Shown one piece after another: positions 18,670 to 27,990 of a DNA stretch of 64,000 bases. Origin of the DNA: Kordia sp. (GTDB lineage Bacteria; Bacteroidota; Bacteroidia; Flavobacteriales; Flavobacteriaceae); NCBI GenBank assembly GCA_002733415.1, contig NVVR01000001.1:134493-198492 (forward strand). Direction: 5' to 3'. How positions within the stretch are numbered: the stretch's first letter is position 1; each line of letters opens with the position of its first letter. Below the pieces are notes generated by a model that was given only the letters and a program-made list of their open reading frames with translations, ran no database searches and was not told the origin of the DNA. Position numbers and translations under genes: made by a program.

Positions 18670-20730
18670 ATGAAAAAGGAAAACACATATTACTTTGATA
18701 AATGGTTATTTATAATAGCCCTGTTTTTCTTTACGATTACATCTAGCGGTCAAATTTATGCGGATAAAAACTACTATTTAATAGATAGTTTAAACCTTAA
18801 TGAATTATCGGAAGGAGATAAAAAAACAATAAATTCTTCTCTGATATTATATCATAATGCTACTAATGATACACTAAAGTTAGATGCAATTGATTTAATG
18901 GTTGAAAACCTTTGGGATGAAAAAACTTGGCCAAGGTACAATCAATTAATGTACTCCTTAGCTGTAAATAAACTCAAAACACTCAAGAGTTCTTCAAGTA
19001 AGAATAGACAAGACCCTGTTATAGTATATTTCTTAAAAGCACAGATAGATGCGTTAAATAATATGGGACTTGCAAGTTCAGATCAAGGAAAAATAACTAA
19101 AGCATTTGAATACTACAATAAAGGGTTGCAATTAAGCAGAAAAATAAAATATAAGATGGGTATTGCTTCTACAACTCATAATTTATCTGCTTGGTACTTT
19201 AAAAAGGGAGATTTAACACGGGCCTTGGAGTACAATTTTATGAGCCTTAAAATTACTGAAGAAATTGGTTACACAAAAGGAATTTCCACTACGTTAAATA
19301 ACATTGGTATTTTGTATGATAACCAGGGAGATTCAATAAAAGCACTTGAGTATTTTAAAAAAAGCTTGAAATTAAGAAAAGAAATTGGGGATAAAAACGG
19401 GATTTCTCACTCTTTACATAGCATAGGTAATCTTTATAAAATTCAAGGAAATTTCATAAAAGCATTAGAATTCTATTATAAAAGTTTAAAGATAAGGGAA
19501 GAAATAGGGAACAAAGGAGGGATAGCCAATTCCTTGAATAATATTGGGTTTGTGTATCAGGAAAAAGGCGAAATAGACAAGGCTTTAGAGCATTACCAAA
19601 AAAGTTTAAAAATATGGAATGAATCAGGTTTTAAAGATGATGCTTGCGTAGCCCTAAATTATATTGGAAATATTTATTTAATAAAAGGCAATATTATAAA
19701 GGCAAAACATTATGCTTTAAGGGGAATGAAAATGGCTCAGGAATTAGGGTTTCCTTCTAGAATAAGAGATAATGCAGAAATATTGAATAAGATTTATAAA
19801 AAGGAAAAAAAATGGAAAGAAGCTCTAAGAATGCAGGAGCTGTATACCACTATGCTTGACAGTATAAGAAATAAAGAAACCGAAAAAGATGTAATGAGGC
19901 AGCAAGCCAAATATGATATAGAAAAGAAAGAACAAGAAATTAAGCTTCTTTCTTCTCAAAATGAAATTCAAGAATTAAAATTAAATAGAAACCAGATATT
20001 AATTACGGCATTTTCTACCGCTTTTGGATTAGCATTAATATTAATAGTGGTTACCTATAGCAGATACAAGAAGAAAAAGGTAATAAATCAATTACTTGAA
20101 AAACAAAAAGAAGCAATTTCAAAAAAGAATGAAGAAAAAAAGGCAATGTTAAAGGAAATTCATCATCGTGTAAAAAATAATTTACAAGTAGTGAATAGTT
20201 TATTGAAGTTACAATCCCGAGAAATAGAGGATGAAAAAGTAGTTAATATGTTTAAGGAAGCTCAAAGCAGAGTGGTTTCTATGGCTTTGCTTCATGAAAA
20301 AATGTATCGCTCAGATGATTTACAACATATTGATGTTAAGGATCATATCTCGTTATTGATAACTGATTTAGTAAGTAGCTATGTAGTTGGAAAAAAAATC
20401 AGATTAGATGTTACTATTGAAGAAGTAAACATAGGTTTACAAACTTTAGTGCCTTTAGGATTGATTGTTAATGAGGTAATTACGAACTCTTTAAAATATG
20501 CGTTTAAAAGCAAAAATGAAGGTACAATTACAGTGTCGTTAAAACAAATATCTCATAAAAACTATGAATTAATTATAGGTGATGATGGAATTGGATTTAT
20601 ACAAGAAAAAGAATCTACTGGACTAGGGAGAAAATTAATTCAAATATTTACTAAACAATTGAATGGTACAATTGAGAAGTTAAATTCAACAGGTACAGTT
20701 TATAAATTGGTTTTTGAAAAAATAGACTAA
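18670..20730 (+). CDS. Kinase 6: TPR sensor histidine kinase (HisKA_2)
   Basis: A 686-residue kinase with a longer TPR block than kinases 2-4. The signal peptide ends TSSGQ (about 1-28). Next come the array N-terminal segment (IYADKNYYLIDSLNLNEL; LWDEKTWPRYNQLMYSL) and seven or so TPRs (NNIGILYDNQGDSIKALEYF, HSIGNLYKIQGNFIKALEFY, NNIGFVYQEKGEIDKALEHY). A coiled coil, membrane helix (about 442-464), H499 and G1 box GDDGIGF follow. The repeats RKEIGDKNGISHSL / REEIGNKGGIANSL are near copies of each other, which suggests the extra length arose by internal TPR duplication. Confidence 0.9.
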   Translation: MKKENTYYFDKWLFIIALFFFTITSSGQIYADKNYYLIDSLNLNELSEGDKKTINSSLILYHNATNDTLKLDAIDLMVENLWDEKTWPRYNQLMYSLAVNKLKTLKSSSSKNRQDPVIVYFLKAQIDALNNMGLASSDQGKITKAFEYYNKGLQLSRKIKYKMGIASTTHNLSAWYFKKGDLTRALEYNFMSLKITEEIGYTKGISTTLNNIGILYDNQGDSIKALEYFKKSLKLRKEIGDKNGISHSLHSIGNLYKIQGNFIKALEFYYKSLKIREEIGNKGGIANSLNNIGFVYQEKGEIDKALEHYQKSLKIWNESGFKDDACVALNYIGNIYLIKGNIIKAKHYALRGMKMAQELGFPSRIRDNAEILNKIYKKEKKWKEALRMQELYTTMLDSIRNKETEKDVMRQQAKYDIEKKEQEIKLLSSQNEIQELKLNRNQILITAFSTAFGLALILIVVTYSRYKKKKVINQLLEKQKEAISKKNEEKKAMLKEIHHRVKNNLQVVNSLLKLQSREIEDEKVVNMFKEAQSRVVSMALLHEKMYRSDDLQHIDVKDHISLLITDLVSSYVVGKKIRLDVTIEEVNIGLQTLVPLGLIVNEVITNSLKYAFKSKNEGTITVSLKQISHKNYELIIGDDGIGFIQEKESTGLGRKLIQIFTKQLNGTIEKLNSTGTVYKLVFEKID

Positions 20731-20737
20731 TATTTTC

Positions 20738-22912
20738 ATGAAAAAAGAAAAAATAAATATCAAGTATATAATATTCTTTCTTTTGTATTTGTTAGTTTAA
20801 CAACTACAAGGGCAGGGATTCGCAGATAAAAACTACTACCTAATTGATAGTTTAAATCTTGAAAAAGTTTCTTCTAAAGAAATAAAATTATTTAATTCAT
20901 CACTCGAATTATTCCATAAAGCAAAAAATGACACGCTTAAAATTCAAGCAATTAATATTATTGTAGAGGAATCGTTGGATGATAATATTTGGCCAAAATA
21001 TAATGAATGGCTGTATGATTTTATTAAGGCTAAATTAGAAATAGTTGAGAATAAAAACATTGATATCACATTAAAAAAAACACTCCTCAAAGCCTTTGGC
21101 GAATGTTTGAATAACAAAGGAGTTTACTATAATAATATCGGAAACTATAGTATGGCTTTGAAATATTATGAGGAAAGTTTACTAATAATGAAGGAGGCTG
21201 GTTATAAAAAAGAAATAGCTGTTACTTTAAATAATATTGGTTACATACATTTGACTACTGGAGAGTCATTAAAAGCTTTAGAATATTATCTTAAAAGTAT
21301 AAAAATAAAAAAAGGGATAGGAGATAAAAAAGGAATAGCAAATTCACAAAATAATATTGCTCAGGTATATTATGATCATGGTGATATTGCTAAGGCGCTA
21401 GCATATAATCTTAAAAGTTTAAAAATAAAAGAAAAATTAAACGATGATAGGGGTATTTCGGCATCTTTAAATAATATAGCAGTAATATATATTGATCAAG
21501 GGGAGAACAAGAAAGCATTAGAGTTTTACCTGAAAAGTTTAGCTTTAAATGTAGCTATAGAAGATAAAAGAATGACTGCAATTATACTAAACAATATTGG
21601 GTTGTTATATACCACTGAAGGAAATTATTCAAATGCTTTAGAGTATTATGAAAGAAGCTTAAATATTAGTAGTGAAGTAACGGATAAACATGGCTTGTTA
21701 TATTCTTTAAGGAATATTGGAGATGTTTATAAGGCAAAAGGGAGTTATCCAGAGGCTTTAGAATACTATCAGAAGAGTTTGAAAATAAGCGAAGAAATAA
21801 AAAATAAAAAGGAAATAGCGACTTCGTTAAATAGTGTTTCGAACATTTATTTAATACAAAATAATGTTATGAAAGCTAAAAGCTATGCAAATAAAAGTAT
21901 GCGATTAGCTAAAGAGTTAGGGTACCCTTTGAGGATTCGTGATGCTTCAGAAGTGCTTAAGAAAGTTTATCAAAATGAAGGTAATTGGAAGGAGGCGTTT
22001 ATGATGCAACAATTATTTATTGAGATGCGAGATAGTGTCCGAAATGAAAAAACAGAACAAAATACAATAAAGCAACAAGCAAAATACGATTTAGAAAAAA
22101 AAGAATTACAACTTAGTAAAAGTGAACAAGAAGTTAAACTGCTATCTTCCCAAAATGAAGTACAAGAACTGAGATTATACAGAAACAGAATTTCAATAAT
22201 AATGATAGCTACGGCTCTAGGTTTAGTGGTGATTTTAATAATATTAGTGTTAAAGGGAAATAAAAAAAAGAAAGTAATTTTTAAGTTGCTTAAAAAGCAA
22301 AAAGAAGATATCAGTAGAAAAAATGCAGAGAAAACAATTATGCTTAAAGAGATTCATCATAGAGTAAAAAACAATTTGCAGGTAGTAAATAGTTTACTCA
22401 GATATCAATCTCGTGGTATTGAAGATAAAAAAATATTAGGTATGTTTGAGACCGCTCAAAAAAGAGTGCTATCAATGGCTATGCTTCATGAAAAACTGTA
22501 CAGATCGGAGGATTTAAAACACATTGATGTTAAGGATCATATTACCTTGTTAATTGAAGATTTAGTAAAAAATTACGCAGTAGGTAAAAAGATTAAACTT
22601 GATATTGATATATCACGAATACCGATAAAAATAGCAGTTTTAACCCCTTTAGGGTTAATTATAAGTGAACTAATTACCAACTCCCTTAAGTATGCTTTTG
22701 TAGGTCAAAAAAATGGTCAGATTTCTGTTTCATTAAAAGAAATTCAAAATAAAAAATATGAGCTAATAGTTACAGATGATGGTGTTGGATTTATGCCTTC
22801 TGAAAAACCAAAAGGTTTGGGGAGTAAACTAGTCCAGATATTTACGAAACAATTAAAAGGAGTAATCGAAAAATCAGATTTTCCAGGAACTGTTTATAAA
22901 ATTGTTTTTTAA
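20738..22912 (+). pseudogene. Kinase 7: TPR histidine kinase with stop codon in signal peptide
   Basis: The ATG at 20738 (7 bp after kinase 6, same spacing as its neighbours) opens MKKEKINIKYIIFFLLYLLV, then TAA at 20798-20800. The same frame continues without another stop through QLQGQGFADKNYYLIDSL, the array N-terminal segment, seven or eight TPRs, a membrane helix (about 485-506) and the kinase module with H541. Everything after the stop looks intact. A translation restart would have to use a non-ATG codon such as the TTG at 20975 or the first internal ATG at 21152, and either would lose the signal peptide. Likely a recent nonsense mutation, unless it is a sequencing error or is read through. 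Confidence 0.8.
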
Positions 22913-22931
22913 GAAAAAAAATGTTATTAAA

Positions 22932-25900
22932 ATGAAGCACACCCAACGCATATTTTTTATTTGGTTATTTATTACAGGATCTCAATTAGGGTTTAGTCAG
23001 TCCAAAATGATGCGATTCGAGCACTTAAATACGGAATCTGGATTACCAAGAAATCAAGTTTTGGATTTGTTACAAGATCATGTTGGTTATATATGGTCGG
23101 CTACTGGGGAAGGACTAAGTAGGTACGATGGGTATCGTTTTAAAACATACAATAACAAAACAAGTAATCTTATAGGGAATAATGTTTTTGCGATATATGA
23201 GGATAAAAAACATAAGTTATGGGTGGCTACTGATAAAGGGGTAAGTCAGTTTAATCGGAAAACAAAAAGCTTCGAAAATTTTGGGGTAATAGATACATTA
23301 ACTAAAGAGAAACGAAGTTTTAACGGCACAAATATTTTTGAAGATAGTAATCAAAGGCTGTGGATAGGGAGCAGGAAAGGGTTGTATTTGTTTGAGAGGA
23401 AACAAAAACGGCTCAATAAAAATTGGTCCAATCATAAACTAAAAAGTATAATTGATGAGAGTGATATAACAGCAGTTTTTCAAGATTCGAGTAATCGTTT
23501 ATGGGTAAGCACTTTCAGTAAAGGAGTTTTTTTAATGTTATATAATTCTGAAAATAAGATAGAAGAAATATATAACTACACATATGATGAAAATGATATT
23601 ACTACAATCTGTCATAATCGTGTGGAGAGTGTTAAGGAGGATTTAAACAAGGTTATTTGGTTTGCTACAAGAAATGGCTTGTGTAAGTTAAATAAGACCG
23701 TTGATGTAGGTCATAACAAGTATACATTTCATAAAATTAAAAATTTACACCAAACTAATCAGACTTATGTTGATATGCTAATGGGAATAACCATTGATAG
23801 TAATAATAATTTATTTATTGGGTATTTAAACGGAATCTATTATTTGCCAAATGGAAGTGATACGCTAGTTAATGTTGATATTATAACCAATTATCCTCTG
23901 TTAAAGCACAACTACAAAATGAATCCGGAGTTTATTGATAAAACAGGGGTGTTATGGATGAGTTCATCAAACGGAATTTATAAGCATGACATAGGGCAGC
24001 TTAAGTTTAAAACTCATAGAGCGGACCAAAGTACTTCAGAAAGCGGTAGGCAAAATTTAACGTGGAGTATCCTTAAAGATCAAGAAGGGCAAGTATGGGT
24101 TGGAACATCTTACGGACTAAATAAGTTAACATGGTCAGAGAGAGAAAAAAAATACGATTACATACATATTTCAAATATAACTGAAGAAAATTCAAAATTT
24201 AACAACACTTCAATTACGGAAATTTTTGAACTTGATAAGGATAATTTACTAATTAGTAAAAGAAGCGGTTTATATAAGTTCAATAAAATTAACTTGACTT
24301 ACAGTAGAATATCACTTCCAGATAAAGCAAGACCTGGTAAAATTTGTAAGGGGAAAAATGGGGATTTATGGATTTCAACAAATAAAGGGATTGTTAAATA
24401 TAACCCAGAAACAAAACAAAAGAAGCGGTATAATTTACCTTCTGGGAAAGGAAAAGAAAACAACAACTGGACTCATGTTGTTTATATGGATAAAAAAGAT
24501 AGACTTTGGGTTGGGACAAATAGTGGGATAAATTTTTTCTTGCCTGAGGAAGAAAAAGGTTGTTTTATAAAAACAAATTCGACAAGTGATTATAAAAGTG
24601 TTTGGGCAATTAATAGCACAAAAGACGGGAATATTTGGTTTGGAAAATGGGGTGATGGACTTGCATGTATTATTCCAAAAGGAAGTAAGTTAAATTTAAC
24701 TGATGGGTATGAAATTGAAGAATACCATATTGAAAATGGTTTGGCCAACGAGTATGTATATTCCATACTTCCTGATGAAAATGAAAATTTATGGATGAGT
24801 ACAAACATGGGATTGAGTAAATTAAATTTTAAAACAAAATTATTCGAAAACTATACTGATGAAGAAGGGTTACAAAGTAATGAATTTAATTCTGGAGCAT
24901 ATTTTAAAGCAAAGGACGGGGAACTGTTTTTTGGAGGCCCAAGCGGTATAAATTCATTTTACCCTTCAACGATATTTAAAAACAACACTATTCCAAATGT
25001 TGTAATAACCTCCGTATTAGTTAATGGAAAAGAAAGAGTAGTTACTGAAACAGAAAAAATAATTTTAAAACATGACCAGAGTCATTTAAAATTTGAATTT
25101 TCTGCATTGAGTTATAACAAATCGTCTAAAAATAGTTATAAAATTCAATTGGAAAATTTTGACAAAGATTGGGTTGAAATAGGAAGTAATACAAATATTA
25201 GGTATCCCAAGTTACCACCAGGGAAATACTCTTTTAAAGTAAAAGGAGCTAACCATAATGGTTCTTGGAATGAAAATAATACCGTTATTAATTTGCTTAT
25301 AAAGCCTCCTTATTGGAAAACATGGTGGTTTTATGTTATCAACGCGCTTTTTTTATTTGGTATAGCGTATGTTATTTTTCGCATAAGTGTTAAGCAAGTT
25401 AAATTAAAAGAGAGAAATGAATATTTTGAAAAACAGAACGAAGAAAAAAAAGCTGTTATTAAAGAAATACATCATAGAATAAAAAACAATTTACAAATGG
25501 TAATTAGTTTATTAAGACTTCAATCTTCAAAAATAAAGGATAATGAGGTAGTTGATATGTTTAAGGAAACGCAACAACGAATATTATCTATGGCTTTATT
25601 GCATGAGAAAATGCAACAAGACGATGATATTGAAGGGATAGATGTGCCGGAATATTTTAAATCATTAATAAAAAACCTTGTTAAAAGTTACGCTATAGGA
25701 AAAGATATCAATTTGAAGATTGATATTCATAAAATTGATCTTGGAATGGAAATGTTAACACCATTAAGTTTAATTGTAAACGAATTGATTACCAACTCAT
25801 TAAAATATGCTTTTGTGAATCAAAATAATGGTGAGATTTCTGTATCTTTAAGAGAGTTAGCATCAGGGGAATATGAGTTAATAGTCGCTGATAACGGAGT

Positions 25901-26039
25901 GGGTTATATACTATCAGAAATACTTGAAGGATTAGGGACTAAGCTTATTCATATCTTTACCAGACAGCTAAATGGAGTAATGGAAAAAATGGACCAATCA
26001 GGGACCGTATATAAATTAATATTTAAAAAAAATGCATAG
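22932..26039 (+). CDS. Kinase 8: propeller/Y_Y_Y sensor histidine kinase (HisKA_2)
   Basis: A 1035-residue kinase, third of the propeller type. The ATG at 22932 is chosen because MKHTQRIFFIWLFITG begins a normal signal peptide (ending LGFSQ); an in-frame TTG at 22902 would add ten residues and overlap kinase 7. Fourteen blades run from WSATGEGLSRY to FFGGPSGINSF, some degenerate (FIGYLNGIYYL, LLISKRSGLYKF). The Y_Y_Y domain follows (YKIQLENFDKDWVEIG), then the membrane helix (about 793-816) and H848 in EIHHRIKNNLQMVISLL, a slight departure from the VVNSLL of the others. Its end overlaps the start of kinase 9 by 8 bp. Confidence 0.91.
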   Translation: MKHTQRIFFIWLFITGSQLGFSQSKMMRFEHLNTESGLPRNQVLDLLQDHVGYIWSATGEGLSRYDGYRFKTYNNKTSNLIGNNVFAIYEDKKHKLWVATDKGVSQFNRKTKSFENFGVIDTLTKEKRSFNGTNIFEDSNQRLWIGSRKGLYLFERKQKRLNKNWSNHKLKSIIDESDITAVFQDSSNRLWVSTFSKGVFLMLYNSENKIEEIYNYTYDENDITTICHNRVESVKEDLNKVIWFATRNGLCKLNKTVDVGHNKYTFHKIKNLHQTNQTYVDMLMGITIDSNNNLFIGYLNGIYYLPNGSDTLVNVDIITNYPLLKHNYKMNPEFIDKTGVLWMSSSNGIYKHDIGQLKFKTHRADQSTSESGRQNLTWSILKDQEGQVWVGTSYGLNKLTWSEREKKYDYIHISNITEENSKFNNTSITEIFELDKDNLLISKRSGLYKFNKINLTYSRISLPDKARPGKICKGKNGDLWISTNKGIVKYNPETKQKKRYNLPSGKGKENNNWTHVVYMDKKDRLWVGTNSGINFFLPEEEKGCFIKTNSTSDYKSVWAINSTKDGNIWFGKWGDGLACIIPKGSKLNLTDGYEIEEYHIENGLANEYVYSILPDENENLWMSTNMGLSKLNFKTKLFENYTDEEGLQSNEFNSGAYFKAKDGELFFGGPSGINSFYPSTIFKNNTIPNVVITSVLVNGKERVVTETEKIILKHDQSHLKFEFSALSYNKSSKNSYKIQLENFDKDWVEIGSNTNIRYPKLPPGKYSFKVKGANHNGSWNENNTVINLLIKPPYWKTWWFYVINALFLFGIAYVIFRISVKQVKLKERNEYFEKQNEEKKAVIKEIHHRIKNNLQMVISLLRLQSSKIKDNEVVDMFKETQQRILSMALLHEKMQQDDDIEGIDVPEYFKSLIKNLVKSYAIGKDINLKIDIHKIDLGMEMLTPLSLIVNELITNSLKYAFVNQNNGEISVSLRELASGEYELIVADNGVGYILSEILEGLGTKLIHIFTRQLNGVMEKMDQSGTVYKLIFKKNA

Positions 26040-27954
26040 AGTAAGTCGTAAATACAATTTGTTTTGCTACTTAATAATGAGTGCTATTTTTTTATGTTCA
26101 TTTCAGTTATTAGGACAAACATATGCTGATAAAAAGTATTACTTAATTGATAGTTTAGAGTTAAATAAATTATCAGAAGATGATAAAGGAATTATTAGTT
26201 CAGCCTTAACTAAATACCATAAAACAAACGAAGATTCACTTAAGTTAAAGTATATAAATGATATTATTGAGCTCTCGTGGGATGAAAAAGTATGGACAAA
26301 GTATAACAGATGGATGAATGAATACCTTACCAACAAACTATCTGGAGTTACGTTAAAAGCCAATAAATTTAATAATAAAAATAGGATGTTATTTAGTTAT
26401 TTGGCGGCTACAATTAACAATAAGGCAATCATAACTCATGAAGCGGGAAACTATGTTGAAGCACTTAATTTTTATCATGATTGTATTGCAATACAAGAGC
26501 AAATAAAGGATAGTGTTTTACTGCCTGAAGCTTACAATAATTTAGGGTCATTATATCACGATGTCAGAAACTATAAAAAGGCAGAATACTTTTATAAAAA
26601 GTCATTATACCTATGCGAGAAATATGATAATCATCGTTGTGTTGCCATGGCCTTAACTAATTTAGGTCAAATATTATCAGATAGAAAAGAGTTAGACTCT
26701 GCATTAGTTTTATTAGAAAAGAGCCTGAAAGTAAGAGTCTTGTCAAAAGAAAGCTACGGAATAGGGATTACCTACGATTTATTTGGGGAAGTATATTTTA
26801 GAAAAAAACAATACCATAAAGCAATACAGTATTTTAATAAAAGTCTTTCATTAGAACGCAGTCATAATGATTATAAAGGGGTTGCTATTTCTTTAATTTA
26901 TTTAGGGAATGTTTATGTAAAACAAAAAGACTTTCTACAGGCTAAAAAAGCAGGGGAAGAAGCATTGGATATAGCAAAAAAAGAAAATGCATTAGAGAGC
27001 CAGGTTAAAGCAACTAAGTTATTACGGGATGCATATCAAGGTGAACAAAATTGGAAAGAAGCTTTTAATATGGAACAGTTTTACACCAAGCTAAGAGATA
27101 GTATTCAGAATGATAAAATTGAAGAATCAATAATTATTAAGCAAACAACTTTTGATCTTGATCAAAAAGAGAAAGAAGTTGAACTATTATCAACCAAAAA
27201 TGATTTGCAAAGGTTAACTCTTAGGAATAATAGAGTTTTTTTAGGCATAGCCATATTGGGGATATTACTTATTTCTATAATAGCGTTATTTACTAAAAGA
27301 GTTTTAAATAAAAACAAACAGGTTTCAAAGTTGTTAAGGCAGCAAAATGAAGAAAAACAGGTGATGATGAAGGAAATACATCACAGAGTTAAAAATAATT
27401 TACAAGTAGTTAATAGTTTGTTAAGACTTCAGGCAAGAGAAGTAAAGGATAGTAAAGTTCTAGAGATGTTTAAGAATACGCAACGTAGAGTTTTGTCAAT
27501 GGCAAAGCTACATGAAAACATGTATAGCACAGAAAATTTGAAAGTAATTAATGTGAAAAATCATTTGTCAGGATTAATTTCCGATATCATTGATAGTTAT
27601 GGTTTAGAAAAAGAGATAAATATTAAACTAAATATTTTAGATGAAGAGTTTAGTATTGAAACTTTACTGCCTTTAAGTTTAATTGTTAATGAAGTTATTA
27701 CCAACTCATTAAAACATGCCTTTGTAAATAAGCAACAGGGGAATATCACCTTAGAATTGAAAAAAAATAATGAAGAAGATTTTGAAATGATTATTGGTGA
27801 TGATGGTGTTGGCTTTCACCCTTTAAACGAAAGCTCTGGGTTAGGAACAAAACTCATCAATATTTTTTCTAGGCAATTAAATGGAACGATTAAATTATTA
27901 GATAAAGAAGGAGCTTTTTACCAGTTAAAATTTAAAGTAGATAATGAAATATAA
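26032..27954 (+). CDS. Kinase 9: TPR sensor histidine kinase (HisKA_2)
   Basis: A 640-residue kinase whose ATG lies inside the last codons of kinase 8 (8-bp overlap), a sign of translational coupling. The signal peptide ends LLGQ (about 1-31). The N-terminal segment is conserved (TYADKKYYLIDSLELNKL; SWDEKVWTKYNRWMNEYL). The TPRs (NNLGSLYHDVRNYKKAEYFY, TNLGQILSDRKELDSALVLL) are more diverged than in the other members and include several cysteines. The membrane helix is at about 401-421, the phospho-acceptor is H451, and G1 is GDDGVGF. The N box ends NSLKHAF, a change from NSLKYAF shared only with kinase 10. Confidence 0.9.
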   Translation: MHRVSRKYNLFCYLIMSAIFLCSFQLLGQTYADKKYYLIDSLELNKLSEDDKGIISSALTKYHKTNEDSLKLKYINDIIELSWDEKVWTKYNRWMNEYLTNKLSGVTLKANKFNNKNRMLFSYLAATINNKAIITHEAGNYVEALNFYHDCIAIQEQIKDSVLLPEAYNNLGSLYHDVRNYKKAEYFYKKSLYLCEKYDNHRCVAMALTNLGQILSDRKELDSALVLLEKSLKVRVLSKESYGIGITYDLFGEVYFRKKQYHKAIQYFNKSLSLERSHNDYKGVAISLIYLGNVYVKQKDFLQAKKAGEEALDIAKKENALESQVKATKLLRDAYQGEQNWKEAFNMEQFYTKLRDSIQNDKIEESIIIKQTTFDLDQKEKEVELLSTKNDLQRLTLRNNRVFLGIAILGILLISIIALFTKRVLNKNKQVSKLLRQQNEEKQVMMKEIHHRVKNNLQVVNSLLRLQAREVKDSKVLEMFKNTQRRVLSMAKLHENMYSTENLKVINVKNHLSGLISDIIDSYGLEKEINIKLNILDEEFSIETLLPLSLIVNEVITNSLKHAFVNKQQGNITLELKKNNEEDFEMIIGDDGVGFHPLNESSGLGTKLINIFSRQLNGTIKLLDKEGAFYQLKFKVDNEI

Positions 27955-27990
27955 AAACAAACAACGGAGATGTTTCAATATAGTTGCTAA

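Noticed and set aside
22902-22931. TTG start for kinase 8 and an extended N-terminus
   Set aside because: The ATG at 22932 gives a standard signal peptide; the extension is lysine-rich and overlaps the previous gene.
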